From NCBI RefSeq assembly GCF_041734735.1, contig NC_134888.1, positions 36,339,539 to 36,403,538 on the forward strand: 64,000 nt of DNA. The letters run 5' to 3'. The position numbers and the translations under genes were made by a program. Shown in pieces: positions 54,173 through 64,000 of this stretch. The notes under the pieces were generated by a model that ran no database searches, had not been told where the DNA came from, and saw nothing but the letters and a program-made list of their open reading frames with translations. This DNA comes from Babylonia areolata (lineage: Eukaryota > Mollusca > Gastropoda > Neogastropoda > Buccinidae). Numbering within the stretch: position 1 is the stretch's first letter; each line of letters opens with the position of its first letter.

Positions 54173-54760
54173 TTTTCTGACACAACTGTACTGTTGCAGG
54201 TATGGTATATCGTGTACCCGAGGCGAACAACAGGGTAGAAGTGAAATTTTGACCAAAAATTTTTTTAAATGTGTTTTGTGTTTGTTGTGAATTTTTTCAA
54301 GAATAAAGTTTCATAAAGCATTATATGTGTGTGTTTTCTTTGAGTTATTACTCAAAGTGTGTGTTTTTAGCTGTATTTGTGAGTGGGTGTGAGAGAAAGT
54401 TGTGAAAAAAGATCGAATGCGTCCAAAAATTGCCCATTTTCAATCACGCCTACCGTTGCTACGATGCCATGAAGCATGGCTTGTGACCTACTAAACTGGA
54501 GAAGGAGAAACAGCCTTCACCTTGAGCCTAATTATCATAGCAAAATTCCTGCACAGCCAGCCTGCCAGGGCCTAAAAGTGGGTCACTGGCCTGCTTGTTG
54601 TTGGTGCAGTGATTGGCCGATTCGGTCACATGGCTGATCTGAGCTTTATCATTGGCTCTCAAACGACTTCCTGTTTGCAAAGCGTCTGCTATCTGCGTCT
54701 ATTCAGATCGATCAACAACTATATATTCTGGATTATTTAGCAATCTTTGAAAAGATAAGA
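54173..54760. other. Non-coding, 5' flank of Mutator gene B
   Basis: No coding sequence is recognised. CACTGGCCTGC, TGATTGGCCG (54610) and a further ATTGGCTC (54652) include two inverted CCAAT boxes and lie about 100-150 bases before the ATG at 54761, so a promoter is plausible here. Confidence 0.4.
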
Positions 54761-56170
54761 ATGACAAAGGAAAGAAAAGTTAAATTTAGGACCCTCCACA
54801 AGTTTGGGAAGCGGCGGAGAAGTAGGAAAGGAAAAGTGCTCAGCAAGGCAAGCACTACTCCCCCACCCCCACCCCCCGGAAACCCAAACAAGAGCCTCGA
54901 GCCCCAAACCTTCGACATCTCGTCAAAAATCACCATCTCTTGTCCCATCAACATCAAAAACAGAACTTTACAGTTCTAGACCACCATCCGAACGAAAGCT
55001 AAGCTTTTTTTTGGAAAACTTAAGAAGACGGAAGATTCGAGCGATTCAGATGATAGTTCAGAGAAGGTGGCAGAGAAAGGGGGGCGTGGAGGCACAGACA
55101 AGAGGTCCGACGGACATGAACGTGATCAACATTCTGTGTATGCAGTCAATCATATCTAAACTCCACTGCCCATCATGCAATGAATCGGTAAGTTTATCTG
55201 ACATCCTCCCCCACCCTCTTGTCTCTTTCTCTGTCCCTCCCTCTCTCTCACCCTCCCTCTCTTGATTTACATGTGTGATGAAGTGTTTGGATGTTAAGTT
55301 TGTGTGTGTGTGTGTAAAAATAAGAAAAAGTTTCTCACACATGCATTCATTCTCTCTGTCCCTCCTCTCTCACCCTCCCCCCTCTCTCTCACTCCCTCTC
55401 CTGTGATTTACATGTGTGAGTGTGTGGATGTTTATAATGATCTTATGTGTGTGTGTGTGTGTGTGTGTACATCACCCCCCCGCACCCCCAAAAAAAGTCA
55501 CCGTCTCTCTCTCACACACACACACACACTCATTCTCTCTCTCCCATACATGTATACACAAACACATACCAAAATTTTTTTTTTTTTAACTGCTGTCCAT
55601 CCATGAATCTGGGCCTGATTTCCGCAAGAGGTCATCCGTGCTGTTGGAGGTGTACTGTGCAGAGTGTGGCAACATCTACGAGTGGACATCCCTGAAGACT
55701 GGCACCAAGCACACGGGCCTGACTAAGTGCATTCGGTTACGCTGCTGGTCAGGCATCTGCTTGGCAGATGTGGTGTAGCGTATATGGATTTGTCTGAACG
55801 CAGTGACGCCTCCTTGAACTACTGAAACTGAAACTGCTTCAGCGACAGCCTGTGGGCATGGCTATTCAGATATTCGCCACTTCTTTGGACTGATGAACAT
55901 GCCCCCACCCATGAGTATCAAAACCTGGTACTTTTACAAGTCCAGAATCTACTCTGGTGCATGACGTGCGACAGAAAAACACCTCCAAGATAATGCGTTA
56001 GAAATACGGCATACGTATGAAAATTTGGTATTGGAACACCTGATGCAGATGGTGTACTCAACATTTGTCTATTTCAATAGACGGAAGCTGGCAGAAATGT
56101 GGCCACACATCAAAAAAATGGCATTGTGACTGTGATAGACATTCACAGGGCTGATCATTGATTTTGTGGC
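54761..56170 (+). pseudogene. Mutator-domain gene, copy B (N-terminal part)
   Basis: The start MTKERKVKFRTLHKFGKRRR is basic, and the first exon changes frame near 54970. It continues DMNVINILCMQSIISKLHCP and SCNES to a good donor (GTAAGTTT, 55188). After a CT/GT-rich intron the reading resumes near 55605: FRKRSSVLLEVYCAECGN, IYEWTSLKTGTKH, a SINE insertion at 55722-55838, then GHGYSDIRHFFGLMNMPPPM. The zinc ribbon (LHCPSCN, YCAECGN) and the LMNMPPP motif place it with copies A and C. The catalytic part is missing: sequence after 56000 is decayed and a LINE-A stub follows. Confidence 0.72.
55722..55838 (+). mobile_element. TGAAAC-tailed short interspersed repeat
   Basis: This is the same repeat as at 38384 in the opposite orientation: CTGACTAAGTGCATTCGG, GCTGCTGGTCAGGCATCTGC, GGTGTAGCGTATATGG and a short tail ACTGAAACTGAAACTG. 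It interrupts Mutator gene B. The two copies differ by several substitutions, so they are not recent sisters. Confidence 0.85.
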
Positions 56171-56207
56171 CCTAGGCAATTATTGCCAGGAGTGCGAGAC
56201 TGGCCCA

Positions 56208-56347
56208 AAATGAAATGAAATTATGGTGCTTAGAGCCTCGCCGACCACTAAGGCCATCTCAAGGCTATCGCCGCGTTAATAATAACTACTACAAGGGTAA
56301 AAAAACAAACAATTAAAACGAGTCACCACTTCAAACTTTCCACTTCA
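56208..56347 (-). mobile_element. LINE-A 3' stub (about 140 bp)
   Basis: It starts with the AAATGAAATGAAATTATGG tail and keeps the GCCTCGCCGACCAC stem motif and part of the 3' UTR (AATTAAAACGAGTCACCACT). It ends at CTTTCCACTT, where an unrelated direct repeat begins. Confidence 0.9.
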
Positions 56348-56348
56348 C

Positions 56349-56639
56349 AGAAAGAAGGTGTCTATACAAGTACATAAAAAGTACACAAGTATTTTGCTAG
56401 TTACTTAACACTTTAAATCAAATCAAGTTTTTCGAGGCGATGCACAGATTCAACTATATAAATGATCTGGGCATTGATACTTTGGAGAGAAAAAACCATG
56501 ATCAGCACCTGGCCTACTTCCAGAGCAGAAAGAAGGGGCCAGAAGCAGAAAGAAGGTGTCTATACAAGTACATAAAAAGTACACAAGTATTTTGCTAGTT
56601 ACTTAACACTTTAAATCAAATCAAATCAAGTTTTTCGAC
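56349..56639. repeat. Direct repeat, about 87-bp arms around 111 bp
   Basis: AGAAAGAAGGTGTCTATACA to TTTTTCGA (56349-56435) recurs at 56547-56639 with an additional AAATC unit. The segment between reads as a possible peptide (INDLGIDTLERKNHDQHLAY), suggesting a decayed exon that was partly duplicated when the LINE stub inserted. Confidence 0.8.
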
Positions 56640-57571
56640 TTTCTCGGGAAACCCAAACCCACCCCATAAGCTGACTAGGGTTATCAGCACACAGGGATGG
56701 TTAGAGTGTTGTTTCTGTGCCGAAAATTTTTATTCATATTTTCGATCATTGAAAGGCATGCCACCATTTGGGAATATCTACCCGGAAGTGTACATGAAAG
56801 TTAGTGAGGTTAGAATCTTCAGATCCATATCAGTGTTCTAAAAGAAAACAAACTCTGTTGTAAAAGAAAACAAACTCAAAAGACAAAACTACCATTGCCA
56901 TCAAACAGAAAATCTGACGCAATGCAGATGGACAAACAATTCTCAACACACCATTCTTGCTCTTTCTCAAACACAACTCCTAAATACTGCGAAGGACAAT
57001 ACTTGAATAATAAGTTTTAAGGGTAGACACTGTAGTCTACAAATGACCCTGAGGGTAATTTTTCATGATTTTCTGTTCTTGGCATATTTCGCTCCAAAAA
57101 CATGTTTTCTTCATTCCCTAAAAATATCAAACACCAAAAATATCGTAAAGTGGTCGTAAAAAGCCTTTGAAATATGTGTGTCATTTGATAGTTTCGCTAT
57201 TCTGACGCTAAAACGCTCAAAATGGGCCATGTTTGGACCCTGACAACGCATCGAAACCAACAGCGAACAGGGTAATGTAATACATTAAATGAAAGAGCAA
57301 ACTTCCCGGAATCTAACGAAGATTCTGCCGACCTTTCACGGAAATTACCAAAAGAGAATTTCCCGCTCTTGTGACGACACTAATTTTACTATTGTTTCCA
57401 TATATGGGCTTGCATACTACGTTCATTCATGAACAGCTCCGCTCGAAGTGTGCCGACCAACCAGAGCGCTCGAGTCAAGCTTGTATCATCCCACAATGCT
57501 TTGCGACAGCCACTTCCGAGTGTAAACAACGCGACGCTATCAGTTATTTTGCGACTCGTAATTTTTGCAAA
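56640..57571. other. Non-coding, 5' flank of Mutator gene C
   Basis: AT-rich with no coding sequence recognised. The last 200 bp become GC-richer, and CCAACCAGAG lies at 57456, near the putative start. Confidence 0.5.
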
Positions 57572-58069
57572 ATGCCTCGAAAATCCAAACGTCAATGGCA
57601 ATGTTTGGGTGCGTCAATGTCCAGATGGAGGAGAGAGGACGAATCAGAGGAGGAACTGACTGAACAATCAGCCGAACCTTCAACTTCAGGTGCAACACGT
57701 CAAAAGATCGAGATGATGCGACCAACTCGAAACCACGAGGGTCAGGGCGAGAAGCAAGTGTGGATTCTGGCACATTCGCTGCAACTTTCTCGACTTGTTG
57801 GTGACTTGCTTTGCCCAGAGAGTCACAACTCAGGACTGTCAGTGTCAGTTAGCGAGACCGAATGTGCTGGCTACGCTTCGAAGCTAGTTTTGAAGTGTGA
57901 GGAGTGTGGCTACCAGAAGGCAGAGATGTCCTCACCGCGTCTTCAAGTTGACGACAAACAAAACGTGGCGTTCGAGATCAATCGCCGAATGACTGTCCTG
58001 AGCCATGAGATGGAAGGAAGCCATGCTGTCCTACAAGCCTTCAGCACAGTTACTGGTGTTTACAAGTAA
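57572..58069 (+). pseudogene. Mutator-domain gene, copy C (N-terminal exon)
   Basis: The start MPRKSKRQWQCLGASMSRWR leads through an acidic, Ser-rich part to HSLQLSRLVGDLLCPESHNS, the zinc-ribbon half LVLKCEECGYQKAEM, then VAFEINRRMTVLSHEMEGSH and AVLQAFSTVTGVYK. This matches the N-terminal layout of copies A and B (ribbon, then FE/YE-N-RR and IG/EG-H). The first ribbon half has lost a Cys (LCPES). The gene stops at 58067 and a Harbinger-type gene begins at 58140, so the catalytic domain is absent. Confidence 0.72.
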
Positions 58070-58139
58070 CAATTCTGCTGATATAATTTTAATGACATTC
58101 GTGCTTTTACTGAATCCCCCCCTTGTTCTTGTTTTCAGC

Positions 58140-58875
58140 AACAGCTGTGGCCTGCAAAACAAGATGGACAAGTCTCCGTGACTACTTCTTGAGGAAACAC
58201 AAAGAGATGAAGCAAACCACATCTGGACAGGCTGCCACCAAAAAGAAAAAATGGCATTTGTATGTATGACTTCATGCAATTTCTGATACCTACATGTTCT
58301 ACTGGAGCTAGCAACAGTAACTTGCCAGATGATGAAGAGAGCAACGCTTCTCAATCTGACGATGACGCCAAACATTCACAAGAAACTCGTGCCAGTCCTA
58401 TTTCTCTTCAGTCTGAGGAGAGTGCATTGTCAGCTGTCAGCAACAACCAGCGACGTCGGAAAAGAAAAGCTACGACCCCTAAAGCCTCTGACATTGATTT
58501 GGAATTCCTGAAAGCTTTTAAGACACCACAGGAGCCGCAGGAAGTTGATGAGAACGACCATTTTTTCAAGAGCCTGCTTCCTTCTTTGAAGACTTTTGAT
58601 AGACTGCAAACAATGCATTTCCGTGCGGATGTCCAGCGGCTGCTGCTAAGTTACCTGGAAGAAGCTTCTAGCAGGCCATCTCCAGCAAACCTTCCACATG
58701 CAAGCTCGTCTGGCCGTTCCAGCTTGCAGCTTGGACAAGTCTCATCCGATCCATACCAGTCTCATGGAACTCCACAGAGAGGCGCTTCTAATATCCAGCA
58801 CGGAAATGCCTCATCTCTTTCCCAATCATATCTTGGAGATAACACATATTTCACTCAAGAATCTCAATATTGATC
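58140..58875 (+). pseudogene. MADF-BESS protein, second exon (Harbinger partner or Adf1-like)
   Basis: After a good acceptor (TTGTTTTCAG) the frame reads TAVACKTRWTSLRDYFLRKH, SGQAATKKKKWHL: the second half of a MADF (Myb/SANT-like) DNA-binding domain. A 4-bp TATG repeat at 58260-58268 changes frame, and the protein continues YDFMQFLIPT, an acidic region, the basic RRRKRKATTP, then a BESS motif (DENDHFFKSLLPSLKTFDRL). MADF-BESS proteins are transcription factors, and Harbinger transposons encode MADF-type partners that carry the transposase to DNA. A Harbinger transposase exon faces it at 59575. The first MADF exon is missing here. Confidence 0.75.
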
Positions 58876-59276
58876 ATTTGTGTGTGACAGACAGACAGAC
58901 ACAGACACACACACACACATACACACACGCACACACACACACAGAATGAGAGACAGACACACACGCACACACACTATAAAATAAACACAGAGCCGCACAC
59001 ACACACACACACACAATCTTACTTCTGTTCTGTATTTCTCAATCAAGGTTTTGTTCCATACGTCTCATTTATTTTGGTTCTATACGGATTTTTTTCCAAT
59101 ACAACTTTCTTGTTTACATTTAGCATCTTATTTATCTGTATTGATGTGTGTGTGTGTGTGTGTGTGTGTGTATGCCTGCATTTGTGTGTGTGTGTGTGTG
59201 TGCGTGAGAGAGAGAGATTGCTCTCAATCAATTAAACAAAGAAACAAACAAAAAAACAAAAAATAGCATAACTCAC
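58876..59276. repeat. CA and GT microsatellites between the two Harbinger genes
   Basis: CA/GA runs at 58885-59012 and GT runs at 59145-59215. No coding sequence is seen. The second exon of the transposase would be expected to the left of 59277 but is not present. Confidence 0.75.
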
Positions 59277-59575
59277 TTCAATACCAACAGCAAGCGTTCA
59301 TCAGCTGAAATTGGTTGCCTGAAATTTGTGTACTTCTTCTCCAAATCTGCAGCACACAAGTCTAGCAAAGCTTTGTACTTATCAGGCGTCATTCGCACAT
59401 AATTCACAAATTTCTCTTCATGTTCGAGCAAGTCAGGTTTCAAGTGGTAGTATGCTCCATGTATTTTTCTTAGTCTGTTTATAGGATGCACTCCAAATCT
59501 CCGGCAACGATGTCTATTCTGTCTTCTTCTCCTCCACCACCACAAAATAAGTTTCTGCCGCCTGCTCAGCGCCAT
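59277..59575 (-). pseudogene. PIF/Harbinger transposase, first exon
   Basis: On the minus strand ATG at 59575 gives MALSRRQKLILWWWRRRRQN, then RFGVHPINRLRKIHGAYYHL, EEKFVNYVRMTPDKYKALLD and TNFRQPISADERLLLVL. This is the helical N-terminal region of HARBI1-type transposases (WVHP, RMTP and TNFR-I motifs). It ends at a consensus donor (GTGAGT, 59276). The DDE exon is absent. Further right, GGACC with GCGGCGCACAGC (59646-59670) looks like the element's terminal repeat. The gene faces the MADF-BESS gene, a convergent arrangement seen in Harbinger elements. Confidence 0.85.
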
Positions 59576-59670
59576 TTTGCAAAGTCGTGCGGAGTCACGC
59601 GGACTGACGTGATCACCCTTCCGACCTAGCGGCACTTTTTTTTTGCGGCGCACAGCTAGACACACGGACC

Positions 59671-60671
59671 AGTATATTTCTAGCCTTAGGCACTTTATGC
59701 AAACTCCAGTAACATAAAGGAACTGTTCCATGCAACACTCCTTTGATGCTGCCCAACAAGGGCATCTTCCCCACAGCATCTATCAGCCCGCATCTCTTTC
59801 AACCCATAGGAAAAACGGGCTTCTCTGGGTGTGTGCTGTGAAGGGCTTCCTCAGCAAATCTACGACCTGACTAATGAAGGGGCAATGTCCATTTAAGGAT
59901 CAAATGTAGTGCTGCCACACCTGCATCAATTCTTCAGAAACTTTACACTGTGACAGCAGCACTGGAATTACTATTTTAGGCTGAACAAGAACCAGGGCTC
60001 CCATTGAGGAAAATAAAAAATCCCTAAAATTCTAAGGAAAACGCTGTGTGGTTTGTTTTTTTAATCTACATTCAAAATGGTGTAATCTGATGCAAACTGG
60101 AGCACATTAATAGCTCTTTCCTGCCTTATTATAAATCTACAAATACAATTCACACAAAGCACCTCCAACCTACATCTACAGGGATAAAAAAAAAAAGCAT
60201 CCTCTGTTTTCACCTTCACAGCTTCAGTTGTCCAGCAGTTTCAATATTCCTAGTTATCACTCTAAGCAAATAAGGCATTCGGTTCAGTTGTTCTTTCAGC
60301 TACCATTTCCTAAAATTTTGTTTTTTGCTGAAAATTTTGTTTTTCACTGAATCTCATTTCTACTTTTTGCTGAAAAATTGACAAACTGACTGAAAAGTGG
60401 GAGCCCTGTAGAACAGATCAAATCATGTTGCTAAAAATAAAGCCCAGCCGACCGCAAAGGGCCATTTCAGGGCTGATGAGCTGTCAGTTCTGAAAACCAG
60501 TCTAATAGAAACCAAAGAAATGGATTCAAATTATGATTTTTTTTTCAAAAAAGGCCATGGCCCCTCATGAACTGGGGTGGTGTATAAATGTATTTGAAAA
60601 GGATTACAACTACAAGACATACATTTTGTGATACAATAGAACAGAACAATAAAACAAATTATAATTAGAAA
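59671..60671. other. Non-coding with a diverged LINE 3' motif
   Basis: No gene is recognised. At 60417-60484 AAAGCCCAGCCGACCGCAAA and GGCCATTTCAGGGCT are a minus-strand relative of the LINE-B 3' stem motif, probably an old stub. Confidence 0.55.
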
Positions 60672-61250
60672 ATGGAGCATACCAAAAGGATGGGAGCAGG
60701 GTGGGGGGATACTGAAAACAGTTTCAGCACAGAGAAGCCTGCTGAAGTGGTGACTGACTTAGCTATGCCATTATCCACTAGTGTCAGTAATAGGCGATAC
60801 TGTGCATTAGAAGCACTGCAAGAAATTTTCAATGATGCAGACAGTGGTGAGGAAGACTTCGAGGATCCAGAATCCATAGATAGTGACGAGGAGGAGACTG
60901 ACAGAAACCAACACCACCCGCTTTTGTCTGAGATTGGTGCTGATGACGAAGACTAGGATTACGAGCCTGAACAATCATCCACTGATTCATGACTGAAATT
61001 GAGTCGCACCGCTGAAATGGAGGTAGAGCCGGTATCATCCCCTTCTGTTATGAGAGGTTGAGGAAGGGGTCGAGGAACAGGCAGAGGATGAGGGGCATTT
61101 GTGAGGGTGGAGGGGCAGAGGGCTTGGTGGTCAGTCGCATCTAATTCAACAATGGACGCCAGCAGACAATCGACTACCTAACGATGTTCAGTTCACGGCA
61201 AATCCTGGCCTACAGTGTGACACAACAAACAACTTGTACTAAGTCAGTTT
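60672..61250 (+). pseudogene. piggyBac transposase, N-terminal fragment
   Basis: The frame begins MEHTKRMGAGWGDTENSF but the recognisable part is RRYCALEALQEIFNDADSGE, EDFEDPESIDSDEEET, then after an in-frame stop DYEPEQSSTDS. A GRGRG stretch follows and, in another frame, QWTPADNRLPNDVQF and TANPGLQCDT. An acidic N-terminus, RG-rich linker and W-x-P-F-x2-x-PG entry to the DDE domain are typical for PGBD4-like piggyBac. At least three stops or frame changes are present. It may be from a relative of copy III, which lacks exactly this part, but is 16 kb away. Confidence 0.6.
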
Positions 61251-61980
61251 CTTCAGTCCCACCCCAATCTGAATCTGCCTCTATTTTCCCCGAGCGAACC
61301 AATTACTAAAAAGCTAAAAAAAAAGTTTATGTGTGTACGAGATGCTTGTGTAATGCTGTGCATGTGTTTATGTCCCAAAATTGTTCTTTCTTAGAAATAA
61401 ATGATTATTGTATCAATTTTTCCCTCCTTAAATACCCACAAACCCAAATTATTTTGGTATCATTGCACAGCCAAGAGTATCAGGAAAAAACATGCAAAAA
61501 ATCATAATACATATGGATCATTGGATGTCTAAATAAATGAATGAGCAGTGAACAGATTAGTGAGCCTACCAAAAAAAATCAAAAATTCACCCCGGCACAC
61601 ATCAATACAAAAAAAGCTATTATACTAAGACAGTGAAGGGGTTAAAGTTGAATACATTAACTGTAAGGCTGTCAATTAAGTTCCACAGTTTTACCTTTAA
61701 TGTCTGAACTCTCTTCCAGTCTAACAGTCTCCACAAGCAATGGATTATGGAAGATGCTCTTTGAACCAGTCATTTTCATTATCATTATCTCAAAAAAGGA
61801 AAATTCATGGGGTTTTACATTGTTTGGTGATCATACCGATTAGTTTCCAAAACAACAGAACAGAAATCTTAAACAAACACAGAAGAACTGAATAAGTCAG
61901 AATATTCAAACAAATTCATAATAGAAATACATTAATAAACAAATAAAAGTAAAAAAACACACAAACTGCTGTGCTGTCAC
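61251..61980. other. AT-rich intergenic, no gene seen
   Basis: No reading frame or repeat of note. An AAATAAATG motif (61396) and several A-runs could be polyadenylation-type sequence. No transposon protein is visible here. Confidence 0.6.
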
Positions 61981-62115
61981 CCAAGGTACATGGTGTTTGT
62001 GCTGAAGTTTACCACAGCCGACTTCAGTTCTGTGACTGAAACTGGAGCAGTGCTGGCGTCCTCGTATGTGCTGTATATCAACATGCCTCTGCTGTCAGCT
62101 CTGTCCAAGACACAT
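61981..62115 (-). CDS. Candidate host exon (135 bp)
   Basis: On the minus strand an acceptor (CTCACTTTCAG) and donor (GG then GTGACA) bound 135 bp. One frame is open throughout: CVLDRADSRGMLIYSTYEDA, then SVTELKSAVVNFSTNTMYLG, with phase 2 at both ends. The composition looks coding and unlike a transposon, but I recognise no family. It lies 3' of the terminal exon at 63591 on the same strand, so it would belong to another gene or an alternative end. Confidence 0.3.
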
Positions 62116-62242
62116 CTGAAAGTGAGGAACCCCACATAGATGCTCCACCCTGTTATCAACTAACAGTAACAATGAACCTAACGCTGAACACCTTCGTTTT
62201 CAATAGAAAGCATTTATTGGCTTTTTTTCCTTTTTCTTTTCA

Positions 62243-62312
62243 CAGATGTGGTATATATGGATCTGCCCACAAGCTCTGACACCTCTCTGAAACTTAACTG
62301 AAACTGGCTAGA
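62243..62312 (+). mobile_element. Decayed copy of the TGAAAC-tailed repeat
   Basis: CAGATGTGGTATATATGGAT, then GACACCTCTCTGAAACTTAA and CTGAAACTGG correspond to the 3' half of the repeat at 55722 with many substitutions. It is an old insertion. Confidence 0.65.
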
Positions 62313-62665
62313 AAACCTTTGAATAAGACCATGCCTACCACTTTCACTGAAAGCTGTTGACTTGCTGAAAAATTAATGCTACATTCATTGACTCAGTTTA
62401 CTGCTCCGCTAATCCAAGAGGCCCGAGCAACTCTGGTAAATCCTGAAGGAATAGTACATTTAGTTGAAATTTCCAACTGATGATACTATGGTTTCCCTCC
62501 TACCATCATTCCACAATACATCACAGTTCAAACATGTTCATGAACATTGGTGCATCACAGCTCAAATTGTCTTAATGCAGACAAGTGTTCTTCAAAACCT
62601 GCCTCAGTCCTGAAGAGTGGTTTGTAAACCTAAATTCCACACATGGGATACTGACAGCTGTGCAA

Positions 62666-62833
62666 TGCACAAATCATTTGCATGTAACTAGAGTATTCAA
62701 ACACTTGTGAAGAAAACAATGCCTTCCAAACCTGTTGTGCATAAGGAGGCTGCAACCTTGGCCTTGCTGGACACAGGAGCAGCAGCTTGCCCACCATGGT
62801 TGTGACCTCAGCTGACTGTGAAACCTGACCAGT
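62666..62833 (-). CDS. Candidate host exon or short frame
   Basis: After an acceptor (GTTTATTTGACAG) the minus strand is open as TGQVSQSAEVTTMVGKLLLL, CPARPRLQPPYAQQ, with a possible donor after CAACAG (GTTTGG, 62731), or unspliced to a stop further on. Neither reading resembles a known protein. Evidence is limited to splice signals and an open frame. Confidence 0.2.
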
Positions 62834-63590
62834 CTGTCAAATAAACCACATTCAGTCACTACACATGTTTACTTTAAAAGAAAAAAAAAGAAAAAAATAC
62901 AAATAATTGCAAATTAATGTTCTTATCTTCATATTACTGCCTATCAACAACCTCAAACACACAGCCAGAAAAAAGGTATGTTACATTCTGTGGCATGGAA
63001 AAATTATGAACTGCTGTCAATCCATTTGAAGTCTTTTCCCAAATAATAAACAATGAAATCAGAACAGGCACCACAGAACACCACCGAAGTGACAGCAGCA
63101 GTGCAGGGTCTCCTCTGGTGTGTGGCCTCCTGGTGACCTAACATCGATGGTTCCTTGCGGACTGCTAACGCAGGAATTGTGACGGACAAACCCGGGTATG
63201 GCTGTGTATGGGGGAATCTAAATGAGTGGCGTGGGAGTAATGCCACTGAAACGGTGCAGATGATGGGGCAGCAAAAAAATAAATAAATAAAAATAATAAT
63301 AAACAATGAAAGACACATCGCACCTGTCCCAAATTATAAACCTATCTGGCATCTGCATGGTCTTTTCAGGAACTGGATCAACTGGGGGGTTTTCTGTTTA
63401 ATAAACTTATAAATAACATATTCATTTAAGTGCATTGACAGAATACTAATACTAATAAGTATAGATGTACTTTCAAAATACATGAATCAAATATGAAAAT
63501 AATACATTTTTGTAACGCTGTAATACAAGAGACTCAGAGAGGGAGAAAAAAGTCCAGAAATTTAGGACAAGAACTGAAATGTGGACATCA

Positions 63591-63714
63591 CTAACTCGTT
63601 GACATAGTGCTGCACTCGGTGTTCAGAGCAGATCCTGCAGTGCAGTCCACATCCATTTTTATTTCATGCAGTGGTTCTTCCTGTTCTGCTCCTTCACTAT
63701 CCCCATGGTCGGAT
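63591..63714 (-). CDS. Candidate terminal exon of a host gene
   Basis: On the minus strand a strong acceptor (CTATCTGATTTCAG) is followed by a frame SDHGDSEGAEQEEPLHEIKM, DVDCTAGSALNTECSTMSTS and a stop at 63591. It is acidic and shows no transposon likeness. The AT-rich sequence after the stop would be a 3' UTR. Upstream exons would lie beyond 64000. Product unknown. It is the best candidate for a non-transposon gene in the window, and its transcription would point leftward, into the transposon-rich region. Confidence 0.4.
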
Positions 63715-64000
63715 CTGAAATCAGATAGAGTCATATAAGCTGCTTTCCAGGTTTCCTAGTCTTTTCATGAAAATTTACGACACTGCCCTCAAACCTGTAC
63801 TGGCTGGAGGAAGACTGCAAACAAAGCACTCAAGCAATCAGGAATGTGGCAATATCACAGGACCCCTACTACAAAGGGAATGTTGACAGGATAGAATACA
63901 ACACAGAACACTAAGCGAAGATAGAATGCAACACAGAGCGGCATGCTTCAACATGAGTAAATACAAAAATAAAGAACCCGGCTGTGTCTCAAACATGTTG
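63715..64000. other. Probable intron of the right-edge host gene
   Basis: Sequence between the acceptor at 63715 and the window edge shows no coding frame. AGGATAGAATACAACACAGA (63888-63907) and a similar AAGATAGAATGCAACACAGA (63919-63938) are a short direct repeat. Confidence 0.35.

Noticed and set aside
58066-58139. A 74-bp GT-AG intron joining Mutator gene C to the MADF-BESS exon
   Set aside because: The splice sites look usable, but the join puts the MADF part in the wrong frame with an early stop; the two are more likely separate elements.

Overview
This window looks like a transposon graveyard from a mollusc nuclear genome, probably a gastropod. The basis for that is dense CA/GA/TA microsatellites, spliced transposase genes, and two short interspersed repeats (a tRNA-headed SINE and a TGAAAC-tailed repeat) whose sequences I associate from memory with gastropods. 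I see no rRNA, tRNA gene, CRISPR array, LTR element, retroviral gene or capsid gene. The only plausible host coding sequence is at the far right, on the minus strand (a terminal exon at 63591-63714 and two weaker candidates).

Layout, left to right. 1-9.9 kb: microsatellites, a tRNA-derived SINE, an L1/Tx1-like ORF1 (3.3-4.05 kb) and a decayed L1/Tx1-like ORF2 (6.8-9.1 kb). 9.9-26.56 kb: a piggyBac transposase split by a 15,445-bp insertion that has 11-bp terminal inverted repeats (CAGGGATCGCG) and a 5-bp target duplication (GTCAA). Inside that hAT-type frame are a hAT C-terminus, a Harbinger end, a long gene I do not recognise (gene X), a recent 1.79-kb tandem duplication, LINE 3' ends, a PIN/XPG-like nuclease gene with a C-terminal CXC domain, and a pogo/Tigger transposase fused to an OTU cysteine-protease domain. 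27.1-36 kb: a second piggyBac, a third piggyBac whose gene is preceded by in-phase THAP exons, gene Y (a relative of X) and a hAT N-terminal half. 36-45.3 kb: an I/Jockey-like LINE with nested SINE and RNase H fragments, a P-element transposase, a nearly whole piggyBac transposase and a second CXC tail. 45.8-59.7 kb: three Mutator-domain genes, a nearly complete 5.4-kb Tigger-OTU element with TA target duplications, and a Harbinger pair (MADF-BESS gene plus transposase exon). 59.7-64 kb: a piggyBac N-terminus and host-like exons.

Four things stand out. (1) A DDE transposase-OTU fusion occurs twice, in diverged copies whose linkers are unrelated repeat arrays. (2) A recurrent gene set, X or Y plus a PIN-CXC nuclease, may be an unnamed mobile system. 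(3) A THAP-piggyBac fusion is supported by splice phase. (4) Nearly every transposon gene lies on the plus strand while the candidate host gene at the right edge is transcribed on the minus strand toward them, which is a layout compatible with a one-strand piRNA cluster. The first is read directly from sequence; the others carry inference that is stated in each entry.
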